A stretch of DNA of 64,000 nucleotides from assembly GCF_900112185.1 (NCBI RefSeq), contig NZ_FOKP01000016.1:81329-145328 (forward strand), read 5' to 3'. The notes under the pieces are model-generated. The model had not been told where the DNA came from. It did no database searches and worked only from the letters and a program-made list of their open reading frames with translations. Position numbers and translations under genes: made by a program. Shown here piece by piece: positions 48,574-55,959 of the stretch. The stretch is from Allobosea sp. CRIB-10. Its GTDB lineage: Bacteria > Pseudomonadota > Alphaproteobacteria > Rhizobiales > Beijerinckiaceae. How positions within the stretch are numbered: position 1 is the first letter of the stretch; every line of letters starts with the position of its first letter.

Positions 48574-48939
48574 TCACGGCCGCGGATCGATGCGCCCGAC
48601 GGCGAACTCGATCTCCGAACGGCTGATGCCGATATCCCTCAGCGTCCTGTCGTCGAGACGCGGCAACGCGTTTGCCGCGTGGCGCATCTGCACCCTGTCG
48701 CAGATCCGGCGGAACCGTCCCGACAGGGCCTCGATCAGCCTGGCCGTCAGGGGACGCGGGGCAGGCTTTCGATGAGGTCGGACGAATGGACCATGGACCT
48801 CATAGATGAAATGTTCGCCGATGATTTGCCCGACGGCCCTGCGACCCACCAGTCGGTCGAGGACCGACTTGGTGCGAGGCCGCAGCATGTCGGCCAGGTC
48901 TTCGATGTCGTGAAGAAGGTCGCTTCCAACCGCGTACAT
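48574..48939 (-). CDS. DUF1127 (YjiS-like) domain protein
   Basis: 121-residue protein whose C-terminal 45 residues are the DUF1127 module (NALPRLDDRTLRDIGISRSEIE), an Arg-rich helix that binds RNA in characterised small alphaproteobacterial members and affects phosphate and carbon metabolism. The N-terminal ~70 residues (DIEDLADMLRPRTKSVLDRLVGRRAVGQIIGEHFIYE) are not usual in this family and have no known domain. Confidence 0.78.
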   Translation of the reverse strand: MYAVGSDLLHDIEDLADMLRPRTKSVLDRLVGRRAVGQIIGEHFIYEVHGPFVRPHRKPAPRPLTARLIEALSGRFRRICDRVQMRHAANALPRLDDRTLRDIGISRSEIEFAVGRIDPRP

Positions 48940-49157
48940 GGTGCCGCTCCCACTGCCTTGCCCGCCGCCTCGCGAGGCGGTGTTGCAGCGTTATGGCGGC
49001 TCGCAGGGCCTCTCGTCTGTGAGGTGCCGCACACGTCGACCCCTTTCCAAGAAGACGAAGAGACGACATGATGCCGGCAGTAGCCGTGCCGGCTACGCCG
49101 ACAGCCTTGCCTCTGGCCTGATTTGCCCTCCTGCCATTAGACGTAGGCGGACTGTGC

Positions 49158-50930
49158 ATGTTGTCGACGGCGCAAACCTTGGATCGTAGTGTCCTCGCAG
49201 TCCTCTGCGCTGACGTCGCCGACTATAGCCGAATGATGGACACGGCGGAGGAGGAGACCCACAAGCAGCTGATGTGGCTCTTGGCCGCCGTGGTGACTCC
49301 CGTTGTCGAAAATCACCAAGGTAGAATTGTCAAATTCACTGGGGACGGCTTCCTTGCTTGCTTCAGCGACGCAGTTTCGTCGGTCAATTGCGCCCTGCGA
49401 ATACAAGAATTTACACGCCAATCCCAAATGAAACGCGATCCTGAGCGTCGGATCCAATTCAGAATTGGAGCGACGATCGATAGCGTAATTATCGAGGACA
49501 ACGATATTTTCGGAATCGCTGTTAATACGGCCTCACGCCTTCAGCAGATGGCCACGCCCGGCGCCATATTAGTTTCGAGCGATCTATTTTCTCAGATCAA
49601 TGGCCAACTCGATATACCTTCCAGGGATTGCGGCCGGATTAGATTGAAGAATTTTCATAGCCCGACGCACGCGTTCCTCATAAATGCGCCACGGACGGAC
49701 CCAAACCGCTCAATCGCCAAGCCATATCGGAAAAGAACCCGCCTTCCTGCGATCGCTGTCTTTCCGTTTTCCGCCTTTGATGGCCGTGGTGGTGACGATT
49801 ATTTTTCGCAAGGACTGATGGACGGCATCATTGGCGCGTTAAGTAGCTTGCGTGATATCATGACGATCAACCGGGGATCGACTATCGATTATAACGTCAG
49901 AGAAGCTCCCGCTATTCTAGGGAAACGTTTGGGAGCGAACTACGTTCTGACCGGAGTGATTGGACGATCTGGCGATGAAGTTCGCGTAACCTGCTCCCTG
50001 ACTGATATGAGGAGCGGCGGCGTTCTCTGGTCCGATCATATGGACGGCACCTTGTCGTCCATATTCGATATGCAGGACAGTATCGCGACCAAAGTTGTCG
50101 GCACTATCGCCCCGCACGTCCGCGAAGCCGAACTTGCACGGGCTGTGATGAAGCGTCCAGAGAACATGGACGCCTATGATTTGCTTCTTCAGGGTATCGA
50201 CCTGCTCTACAGAATGGACAGCGAACAGTTCATTCGCGCACGAAAATTTCTCGATAGCGCCATCGAGACTGACAGTCGGTATCCCCCAGCTTATGCTTAT
50301 GCTTCCCTCTGGCATATTTTCAATATTGGCCAGGGCTGGTCAGCCGACCCGACATCGGATTCTTACCAAGCTTGGAAGCTGGCCTCCGCTGCGGTTGATC
50401 GGGATGCCTCCAATTCGCTGGCGCTCGCGATCTGCGGACACGTCAAGTCATACCTGTTCCACGAATACGCAGCCGCGACATCCTATTTTGAGCGCGCGAT
50501 CAATTGTTCGCCAAGTCACGCCTGGGCGTGGGCCCTCAGCAGCGGCACATATGCCTATATGGGAGACGCTAAAGAGGCGGTCGAACGCGCCGAGCGCGGG
50601 ATCGCGCTGTCACCGGCGGACCGGCACGCATTCTACTATCTGTCCTTCCTCGGCCTTGCCCACTACGCCGGTGAATCTTACGAGGCGGCCGTGGATTGCG
50701 ACCGCAAGGCCGTGGGGCAGAATCCCCATTTTCGCGCGGGGTTGCGGGTCCTGATAGCCAGCCTCGTTGCGCTCGGCAGGCTGGACGAGGCGAAGGACGC
50801 TGCTCGCGCCCTTCTTGCCGAGCAGCCATCCTTCCGCGTCTCCGTCTACGCACCTCAGTGCCCCTGGTGGGACGACGAGGTCCGAACAACCTTCTTGAGG
50901 CGCCTGATCGACGCCGGGCTTCCCGAGTGA
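49158..50930 (+). CDS. Class III adenylate/guanylate cyclase with C-terminal TPR-like repeats
   Basis: 590-residue signalling enzyme. Residues 10-175 are a class III cyclase homology domain: metal aspartates at 19 (CADVADYS) and 63 (FTGDGF), Lys59 in the purine-specifying position, and the transition-state residues Asn123 and Arg127 (AVNTASRLQ). A linker leads to an FDGRGGDDYFSQGLMDGIIGALSSL segment (TolB/CadC-type DUF), then tetratricopeptide-like helices to the end. Soluble; no membrane helix. The gene is clearly AT-richer than its neighbours, suggesting acquisition. Confidence 0.9.
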   Translation: MLSTAQTLDRSVLAVLCADVADYSRMMDTAEEETHKQLMWLLAAVVTPVVENHQGRIVKFTGDGFLACFSDAVSSVNCALRIQEFTRQSQMKRDPERRIQFRIGATIDSVIIEDNDIFGIAVNTASRLQQMATPGAILVSSDLFSQINGQLDIPSRDCGRIRLKNFHSPTHAFLINAPRTDPNRSIAKPYRKRTRLPAIAVFPFSAFDGRGGDDYFSQGLMDGIIGALSSLRDIMTINRGSTIDYNVREAPAILGKRLGANYVLTGVIGRSGDEVRVTCSLTDMRSGGVLWSDHMDGTLSSIFDMQDSIATKVVGTIAPHVREAELARAVMKRPENMDAYDLLLQGIDLLYRMDSEQFIRARKFLDSAIETDSRYPPAYAYASLWHIFNIGQGWSADPTSDSYQAWKLASAAVDRDASNSLALAICGHVKSYLFHEYAAATSYFERAINCSPSHAWAWALSSGTYAYMGDAKEAVERAERGIALSPADRHAFYYLSFLGLAHYAGESYEAAVDCDRKAVGQNPHFRAGLRVLIASLVALGRLDEAKDAARALLAEQPSFRVSVYAPQCPWWDDEVRTTFLRRLIDAGLPE

Positions 50931-50989
50931 TCAAGACGAGTCGGAGGCCAAGGTCAGCATCCGACATTGCAAAAAAAGGGGGCTAGATT

Positions 50990-51739
50990 ATGGGAAACTG
51001 CTTCTTTGATCCGCTAGACTTGCCGGAGTTCCCCACTCACCCGGATCAGCCCGGCTTGCGAGAGGGCCCGCGTGACCTCCTCACAGATATTACGGAGTTC
51101 CCGAGGCACTATTGGGATCCAGATTATGTCGGCCTGGCAATCTTGCCGGAATTCGCGACGTCTGGCTGGGAAAACCAAATCTCTGTTTCGCCACCACCAG
51201 CGCCCAAATCGGAGGAGACGCGCAGGGAGATCGACTACTTATTGGAATTGATGGACGAACGAACTAAAGCCAGAGATGAAATTATCGCACAGAGTGCTGA
51301 TTTTCCGAAATACTGGCTAGGTTTATTGATGATGAATCGCACGTCTCATCCTGCGACATATGAAATGATAAAAGCCGCGGCTCGCGTTGGCGAGATGGTG
51401 ATGTTTTTCTACAAATTCAAATTCAATCGCCCGCGCCCGCATCAATTATGTCCGGCGCTCATGCCGATGATTGCTGTACCGGGGCACGCTTCGTATCCGA
51501 GCGGCCATTCACTGATGTCTCATATATTGTCCCTCACGGCAGCATCGGTCCGAAAAGATATCGAAGGATTCCTGACCGCGCTCGCCAACAGGGTCGGCAA
51601 AAATCGAGAAATCGCTGGCTTGCACTATTCGAGCGATACACGCGCCGGAGAGGATATCGCAAAGGGCGCATTCGAAATTCTCTCCAGCTGCCCCAGCTTT
51701 AAGAAGTTGCGGAGTGACGCAAAGAAGGAATGGCGCTGA
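50990..51739 (+). CDS. PAP2-family phosphatase/haloperoxidase-like protein
   Basis: 249-residue protein of the PAP2/vanadium-haloperoxidase superfamily. The three phosphate-site motifs are KFKFNRPRPHQ, SYPSGHS and REIAGLHYSSDTRAGEDIA. It lacks the multi-helix membrane topology of lipid phosphatases, so it is probably a soluble or periplasmic acid phosphatase, though no clear signal peptide is seen. AT-rich like the cyclase gene 59 bp upstream; the two look co-acquired. AAAAAAGGGGGC precedes the ATG. Confidence 0.82.
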   Translation: MGNCFFDPLDLPEFPTHPDQPGLREGPRDLLTDITEFPRHYWDPDYVGLAILPEFATSGWENQISVSPPPAPKSEETRREIDYLLELMDERTKARDEIIAQSADFPKYWLGLLMMNRTSHPATYEMIKAAARVGEMVMFFYKFKFNRPRPHQLCPALMPMIAVPGHASYPSGHSLMSHILSLTAASVRKDIEGFLTALANRVGKNREIAGLHYSSDTRAGEDIAKGAFEILSSCPSFKKLRSDAKKEWR

Positions 51740-51906
51740 TCGTTTTGACCCCAGACTTGATCGTCCTCCAGCTGTGGGTGGATCGTCCAGCGATCAAGGA
51801 GGCCACCGCTGCGTCCCGCTGGCTGACATCCGCTCGCGACTGCGAGCACAGATCGGCTATCGGCCAATAGCTGACCGAACGACCGAACGACACATCATTT
51901 AAGCCA

Positions 51907-51993
51907 TGGTGCGGACGGCGGGGATCGAACCCGCATGCCGTTGCCGGCGAGGCATTTTAAGTGCCTTGCGTCTACCAGTTTCGCCACGTCCGC
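51907..51993 (-). tRNA. tRNA-Leu (anticodon TAA)
   Basis: 87-nt class II tRNA with encoded CCA and a long variable arm. The acceptor GCGGACG pairs with CGTCCGC, the D arm carries TGGCGAAACTGGTAGACGC, the anticodon loop is CTTAAAA (TAA, leucine), and the T arm is GGGTTCGATCCC. Its 3' end faces the AT-rich cyclase/phosphatase pair. Confidence 0.96.
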
Positions 51994-52075
51994 GCGGCGA
52001 GACTGGTTAGCGATGCAAAGACCTTCCGACAAGCGCCGGTTGCGCCTCGCGGTTCGGCACCCGCCCGAAATTCAC

Positions 52076-52191
52076 AGCCCTCATCCCGAGAAGGCCCTAA
52101 AGGCGCCTCTCGCAGGCTGCTCAAGCTGGTTCCGGAGCTTTCTGAAGCATCCTTCGAGACGCTGCTGTCGCGGCTGCTCAGGATGAGGGCT
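52076..52191. repeat. 116-bp element with 11-bp terminal inverted repeats
   Basis: The ends AGCCCTCATCC and GGATGAGGGCT are exact reverse complements. The interior includes GCATCCTTCGAGACGCTGCT and further short dyads. It lies between tRNA-Leu and the convergent YgiB-like gene and resembles interspersed elements of related genomes, distinct from the other two repeat families in this window. Confidence 0.7.
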
Positions 52192-52208
52192 CTGGAGATT
52201 GTCAAACC

Positions 52209-52850
52209 TCAGCGCCGATGCGCGGGCTTGTACCATTCGACCCCGTCGGGATCGACATAGAGCCCGGGCGCGACGTCGGAGCCGATCTTCTTCTCCTGCA
52301 TCGGCACGCGCACCGTGTCGTCGCGGTCGCCGCGGCGGATATAGGGGCCGCTCGCCTGCTGGCTGTGCTGCCCCCCGCCGCCTCCCATCACCGCCCGGCG
52401 GGCCGCCACCTTGTCGTCGAGCGCCGCGACCTGGCGGGCCGCGAACGTCACCTTGGCCGAGCCCTCGATGATCGGCAGCGTCTTGCCGGACGCCCCCTCG
52501 CCGGTGACGCGGATGCCGACGAAGCGCGGCACGTAACTCTGTCCGCCGCCGCCGCGCGCCAGCGCGTCCCAGCCACCGGTGGTCGAGACCTGCGCGCCGC
52601 AGCGCTTATGCGCGCGCTCGCAGGCGCTGCGCGAGGCGTAGCGCGGCGCCTTCTGCTCGAATTCGGCGCGGGCATTGCGATAGGCATTCTCGCATTGCTC
52701 GGCCGAGAGCTTGCCGGCCTCGATGCATTCATCGCGGCGGACATAGGTCTGGCCGGCCACCTGCGCGGCGAGATCGGCGGGCGTCAGGGCAAAGCCGGCA
52801 ACGGCGAAAACCGCCGCCCGGGCAACAACCAAGGGAAAGAGCGTGATCAT
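52209..52850 (-). CDS. DUF1190 (YgiB) family exported protein
   Basis: 213-residue protein with a signal peptide (MITLFPLVVARAAVFAVAGFALTPADLAAQ) and the DUF1190 core (RRDECIEAGKLSAEQCENAYRNARAEFEQKAPRYASRSACERAH, with paired cysteines). The rest is Gly/Gln-rich with a terminal VDPDGVEWYKP. In E. coli YgiB is a biofilm-associated lipoprotein-like protein; here no lipobox cysteine is seen. It follows the acyl-CoA synthetase-like gene by 29 bp and is likely cotranscribed. Confidence 0.82.
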   Translation of the reverse strand: MITLFPLVVARAAVFAVAGFALTPADLAAQVAGQTYVRRDECIEAGKLSAEQCENAYRNARAEFEQKAPRYASRSACERAHKRCGAQVSTTGGWDALARGGGGQSYVPRFVGIRVTGEGASGKTLPIIEGSAKVTFAARQVAALDDKVAARRAVMGGGGGQHSQQASGPYIRRGDRDDTVRVPMQEKKIGSDVAPGLYVDPDGVEWYKPAHRR

Positions 52851-52879
52851 GCGCCTTCCCAGATCATGCGATTGTGGCG

Positions 52880-54460
52880 TCACAGCAGCGGCCTCATCGT
52901 GATGGCGAGCTCGCGCGTGCCACCATAATCGATCTTGCCATTGCCGAGCACCGGAATCGTGGCGGTGACGAGGATGGCCTTGGGCAGCCACAATTCCGGG
53001 AAACCCTGGCGCTTGGCCTCGTCCTGCAGCGCCTTCTTCTCGGCATCGGGCTTCTCGGTGACGAGGACGAGCTGCTCGCCCTTGCGCACATCCGGCAGCG
53101 CCACGACCACGTGATTGTGACTAGGCCACAGGCCGGCGATCATCGATTCGACCGCCGCCAGCGAGACCATCTCGCCGCCGAGCTTGGCGAAGCGTTTGGC
53201 CCGGCCCTTGATCGCGACGAAGCCGTCATCGACCGCGACGATGTCGCCGGTGTCGTGCCAGCCGCCCTCGGGCGGCACGATCGCTCCGGGATTGTCGGCA
53301 TTCAGATAGCCCAGCATCACGTTCGGCCCGCGGACGCAGAGCCGCCCGCCCTCCGGGATGCCCTCGACCGGCTCGAGCTTGCCGGTGATCCCGGGCAGGA
53401 GCCGCCCGACCGTGCCGTCGCGCATCGCCTGCGGCGTGTTGCAGGCCAGCACCGGCGAGCATTCGGTGCAGCCATAGCCCTCGAGGATGGTGGTGCCGTA
53501 GGGCGCCCAGAGCTTGCGCGTCTCCGGCTTCACCCGCTCGGCCCCGGCGACGACATAGCGCACGCTCTTCAGGTCGCCTTCATCCGCAGCGCGGGCATAG
53601 CCCTGAAGAAAGGTGTCGGTGGCGAGCAGGAAGGTGGCGCCGGTCTCGGCGATCAGCTTCGGCACCTGCTTGTAGTGCAGCGGGCTCGGATAGAGCACCA
53701 CCTTCATCCCGTGCAGCAGCGGCACCAGCATGCCGGCGGTCAGCCCGAAGGAGTGGAAGGCCGGCAGCGGGTTCATGAAGATGTCGCGCTCGGAGATGAC
53801 GCCTTCGGCATGCTCGAAGACCTGGCGCGCATTCGAGACCAGGTTGGCGTGGCTCAGCACCACGCCCTTGGGCTTGCCCTCGGTGCCTGAGGTGAAGAGC
53901 ACGACGGCCGGATCGTCGGGCTTGGCGACGTGGCTGCGCAGGGCCAGCCCCGGCGCGAGCGAGGCCAGCGCGCCGATCGCCTTGTCGAGGCTGGTCAGCT
54001 CCTTGCGGACATCCTCGAGATAGATCACGCGCCTGCCCTGCCCGAGCGCATCGACGATGTCGTCGAGCTTGGCCTGGTCGATGAAGCGCCGCGAGGTGAC
54101 GATGGTCGAGACCGGGCCGATCTCGCAGGCGGCGGTGAGGTTCTTCAGGCCGGCGGTGAAGTTGAGCAGGGCCGGCACCCGGCCATAGGCGCTGAGGCCG
54201 AACAGCGTCACCGCCATGCCCTGCACATTGGGCAGCATCAGCCCGACCTTTTCGCCGGGCTTGGTCACGGCCGCGAGCTTGCGCCCGAGCACCAGCGCGC
54301 CCAACACGAGGTTGCCGTAGCTGAGCGGCTTGCGCTCCGGATCCTCCAGCGCGATGCGGCTCCTGCCATGCCGGGCGATCGTCGCCAGCAGGGCCTGGAA
54401 CAGGCTCAAGCGCGCGCCTTCGACATCGAAGGGCCGTGCCGGCAGGTCGATCGCAGCCAT
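52880..54460 (-). CDS. AMP-binding acyl-CoA/acyl-ACP synthetase-like protein
   Basis: 526-residue ANL-superfamily ligase. The nucleotide loop is LFTSGTEGKPKGVVLSH, followed by EGYGCTECSPV, GWHDTGDIVAVDDG, IKGRAKRFAKLGGEMVSL and the catalytic lysine in GNGKIDYGGTRE. The sequence is closest in style to the acyl-ACP synthetase half of the Aas (2-acylglycerophosphoethanolamine acyltransferase) protein, without the acyltransferase half. It would activate fatty acids for phospholipid recycling (inference). Start at MAAIDLPARPF. Confidence 0.88.
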   Translation of the reverse strand: MAAIDLPARPFDVEGARLSLFQALLATIARHGRSRIALEDPERKPLSYGNLVLGALVLGRKLAAVTKPGEKVGLMLPNVQGMAVTLFGLSAYGRVPALLNFTAGLKNLTAACEIGPVSTIVTSRRFIDQAKLDDIVDALGQGRRVIYLEDVRKELTSLDKAIGALASLAPGLALRSHVAKPDDPAVVLFTSGTEGKPKGVVLSHANLVSNARQVFEHAEGVISERDIFMNPLPAFHSFGLTAGMLVPLLHGMKVVLYPSPLHYKQVPKLIAETGATFLLATDTFLQGYARAADEGDLKSVRYVVAGAERVKPETRKLWAPYGTTILEGYGCTECSPVLACNTPQAMRDGTVGRLLPGITGKLEPVEGIPEGGRLCVRGPNVMLGYLNADNPGAIVPPEGGWHDTGDIVAVDDGFVAIKGRAKRFAKLGGEMVSLAAVESMIAGLWPSHNHVVVALPDVRKGEQLVLVTEKPDAEKKALQDEAKRQGFPELWLPKAILVTATIPVLGNGKIDYGGTRELAITMRPLL

Positions 54461-54719
54461 CTCGCCTTGCGCTCCGGGTTCGTCTCTCTCCACAGCGGAA
54501 CGTAGCGATCCAGTGCATGGTTGCAATGCGCCGGAAGCGATGGCGATGCTGCATCGCAGCGAGAATCGCGCCGGAGCCGTCCACATCTCAACGATCCTGA
54601 AAATGTGGCGGCGCAATCACCGAAATTTGACGAAGAACCCGTTCATCACGTCGCGCCATCGTCATTGAGATCGGGCAGCATCATCGCTATCTCCGGTTGC
54701 GGAGCTGGGGATTGCAGCC

Positions 54720-55241
54720 GTGCCAACCGTTTCGAAACAGATCTTCGCAGCCGCCGCGCTGGCAGCGGCTGCCTTTGCCGCCGCGCCGGCGAGCGCGGCG
54801 GGCTTCTGGGAGACGCTGTTCGGCGTCCCGCAGCGGCCGACCTACGCGCCCCTCCCCGACAATCCGTTGCACATGACGGTACGGCCGAAGCGCAAGAAGG
54901 CCGCGACCACGCTCGACGCCGGCAAGGACGGGCCGAAGCCGAAGCTCGTCAAGCCGATGGAGTACGCCAGCGACCCGTTCTGGTACCTCAAGGACGAGAC
55001 CCTGAAGAAGGGCGACATCATCGTCCTGAAGGATCGCGTCGTGGTCTTCGATGGCGGCGCCCGCGACTATGCCAACTTCGCCAGCTTCCAGACCAGCAGA
55101 CTGCTCTCGGCCAAGGCCAAGAGCCAGCTCAAATACCTGGTCTCGACGCCGCGGGACAACTACACGGTCTGGGAGCCGGTCCAGTCGATCTCGGACCGCA
55201 ATGTCTCCGCCTCGGCCGAATTGTCGGAGCGCACGCGCTGA
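54720..55241 (+). CDS. Secreted hypothetical protein
   Basis: 173-residue exported protein that starts at a GTG. A signal peptide (VSKQIFAAAALAAAAFAAAPASAAG) is followed by FWETLFGVPQRPTYAPLPD, a basic stretch and a globular part with DPFWYLKDETLKKGDIIVLKDRVVVFDGG and SPRDNYTVWEPVQ-like residues. It is similar in design to small periplasmic proteins of Bradyrhizobium-type genomes with unknown roles. Confidence 0.78.
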   Translation: MPTVSKQIFAAAALAAAAFAAAPASAAGFWETLFGVPQRPTYAPLPDNPLHMTVRPKRKKAATTLDAGKDGPKPKLVKPMEYASDPFWYLKDETLKKGDIIVLKDRVVVFDGGARDYANFASFQTSRLLSAKAKSQLKYLVSTPRDNYTVWEPVQSISDRNVSASAELSERTR

Positions 55242-55543
55242 CATCACGCGGCGTCGGAGCATCCCATTCCCGTCGCATTGATACCTTCGAACGGTCAGAC
55301 CAGCGCCAGAGGCTGACCGGATTTCGTGGCTAGCTTGCATCCGCATAGGGTTTTCGTCCTTCACCGGCGCGGGACAGGCGCCGACGCGGCGGAGCCGCAC
55401 GGGCTCCGGCAGTTTCGTCGCCAAACGCGCCAGGGCGCACCCGAAGCTATGATCTCGCCTCGGCCGGCCAGCGCCCGGAGCGAGCCATGGGCAGCCCGGC
55501 GCTCCTGCCCGGCCCCTGCAGCGCCAGATCGAAAGGACCGATC
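55242..55543. other. Intergenic gap, nothing recognised
   Basis: About 300 bp between two plus-strand genes. It is GC-rich with several short dyads (for example GGCGCCGACGCGGCGGAGCC). No credible gene, tRNA or clear promoter was seen; the open frames across it are shadows. Confidence 0.5.
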
Positions 55544-55834
55544 ATGAAGCTGACCGAAGCCCACATCGACCGCGCCCTGTACCAGATCGAGGCCCAGGCG
55601 ATTCCGGAGAACCATCCCGCCACGGTCCAGCTCAGCGAGCTGTTCGGCGACCATACCTTCTTCCTCGACGCCGGCGGCCTGACCATCCTCGAGCCGGTGA
55701 ATACGGGTGGCGCCGCCGAGGCCATGGGCCGCGTGGTCAAGCTCGCCAGATGGGGCGACGAGACCCGCCGGAACCTGTCGCCGCACGAGCCCGAATACAC
55801 CGACATCGTGGTCGCGCTCGACAAGGCTGCGTAA
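55544..55834 (+). CDS. Small hypothetical protein
   Basis: 96-residue acidic protein with AAAGGA upstream of the ATG. MKLTEAHIDRALYQIEAQAIPENHPATVQLSELFGDHTFFL shows an alternating helix/strand pattern, then EPVNTGGAAEAMGRVVKLARW. No known family motif; it resembles conserved small cytosolic proteins of Rhizobiales. A repeat element follows. Confidence 0.75.
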   Translation: MKLTEAHIDRALYQIEAQAIPENHPATVQLSELFGDHTFFLDAGGLTILEPVNTGGAAEAMGRVVKLARWGDETRRNLSPHEPEYTDIVVALDKAA

Positions 55835-55852
55835 GCGCGCCTGCGCCTCCCC

Positions 55853-55950
55853 CGTCATGGTCGGGCTTGTCCCGACCATCTACGTTTTCGCTTCTTTCAG
55901 TGAGAGCGGTGTTCAGGACGTGGGTGCTCGCCAAAAGGGCGAGCATGACG
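55853..55950 (-). repeat. Interspersed palindromic intergenic repeat, copy B
   Basis: Inverted copy of the element at 26186-26278; reversed, it reads CGTCATGCTCGCCCTTTTGG ... and ends ACAAGCCCGACCATGACG. The two ends are well conserved while the centre differs, as expected of a mobile or RNA-selected hairpin element. Confidence 0.8.
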
Positions 55951-55959
55951 GCGTGCGAC

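Noticed and set aside
48317..48775. 152-codon plus-strand frame after the thiamin-precursor binding protein; possible thiZ
   Set aside because: Translation lacks Walker A, signature and Walker B motifs and overlaps the DUF1127 gene.
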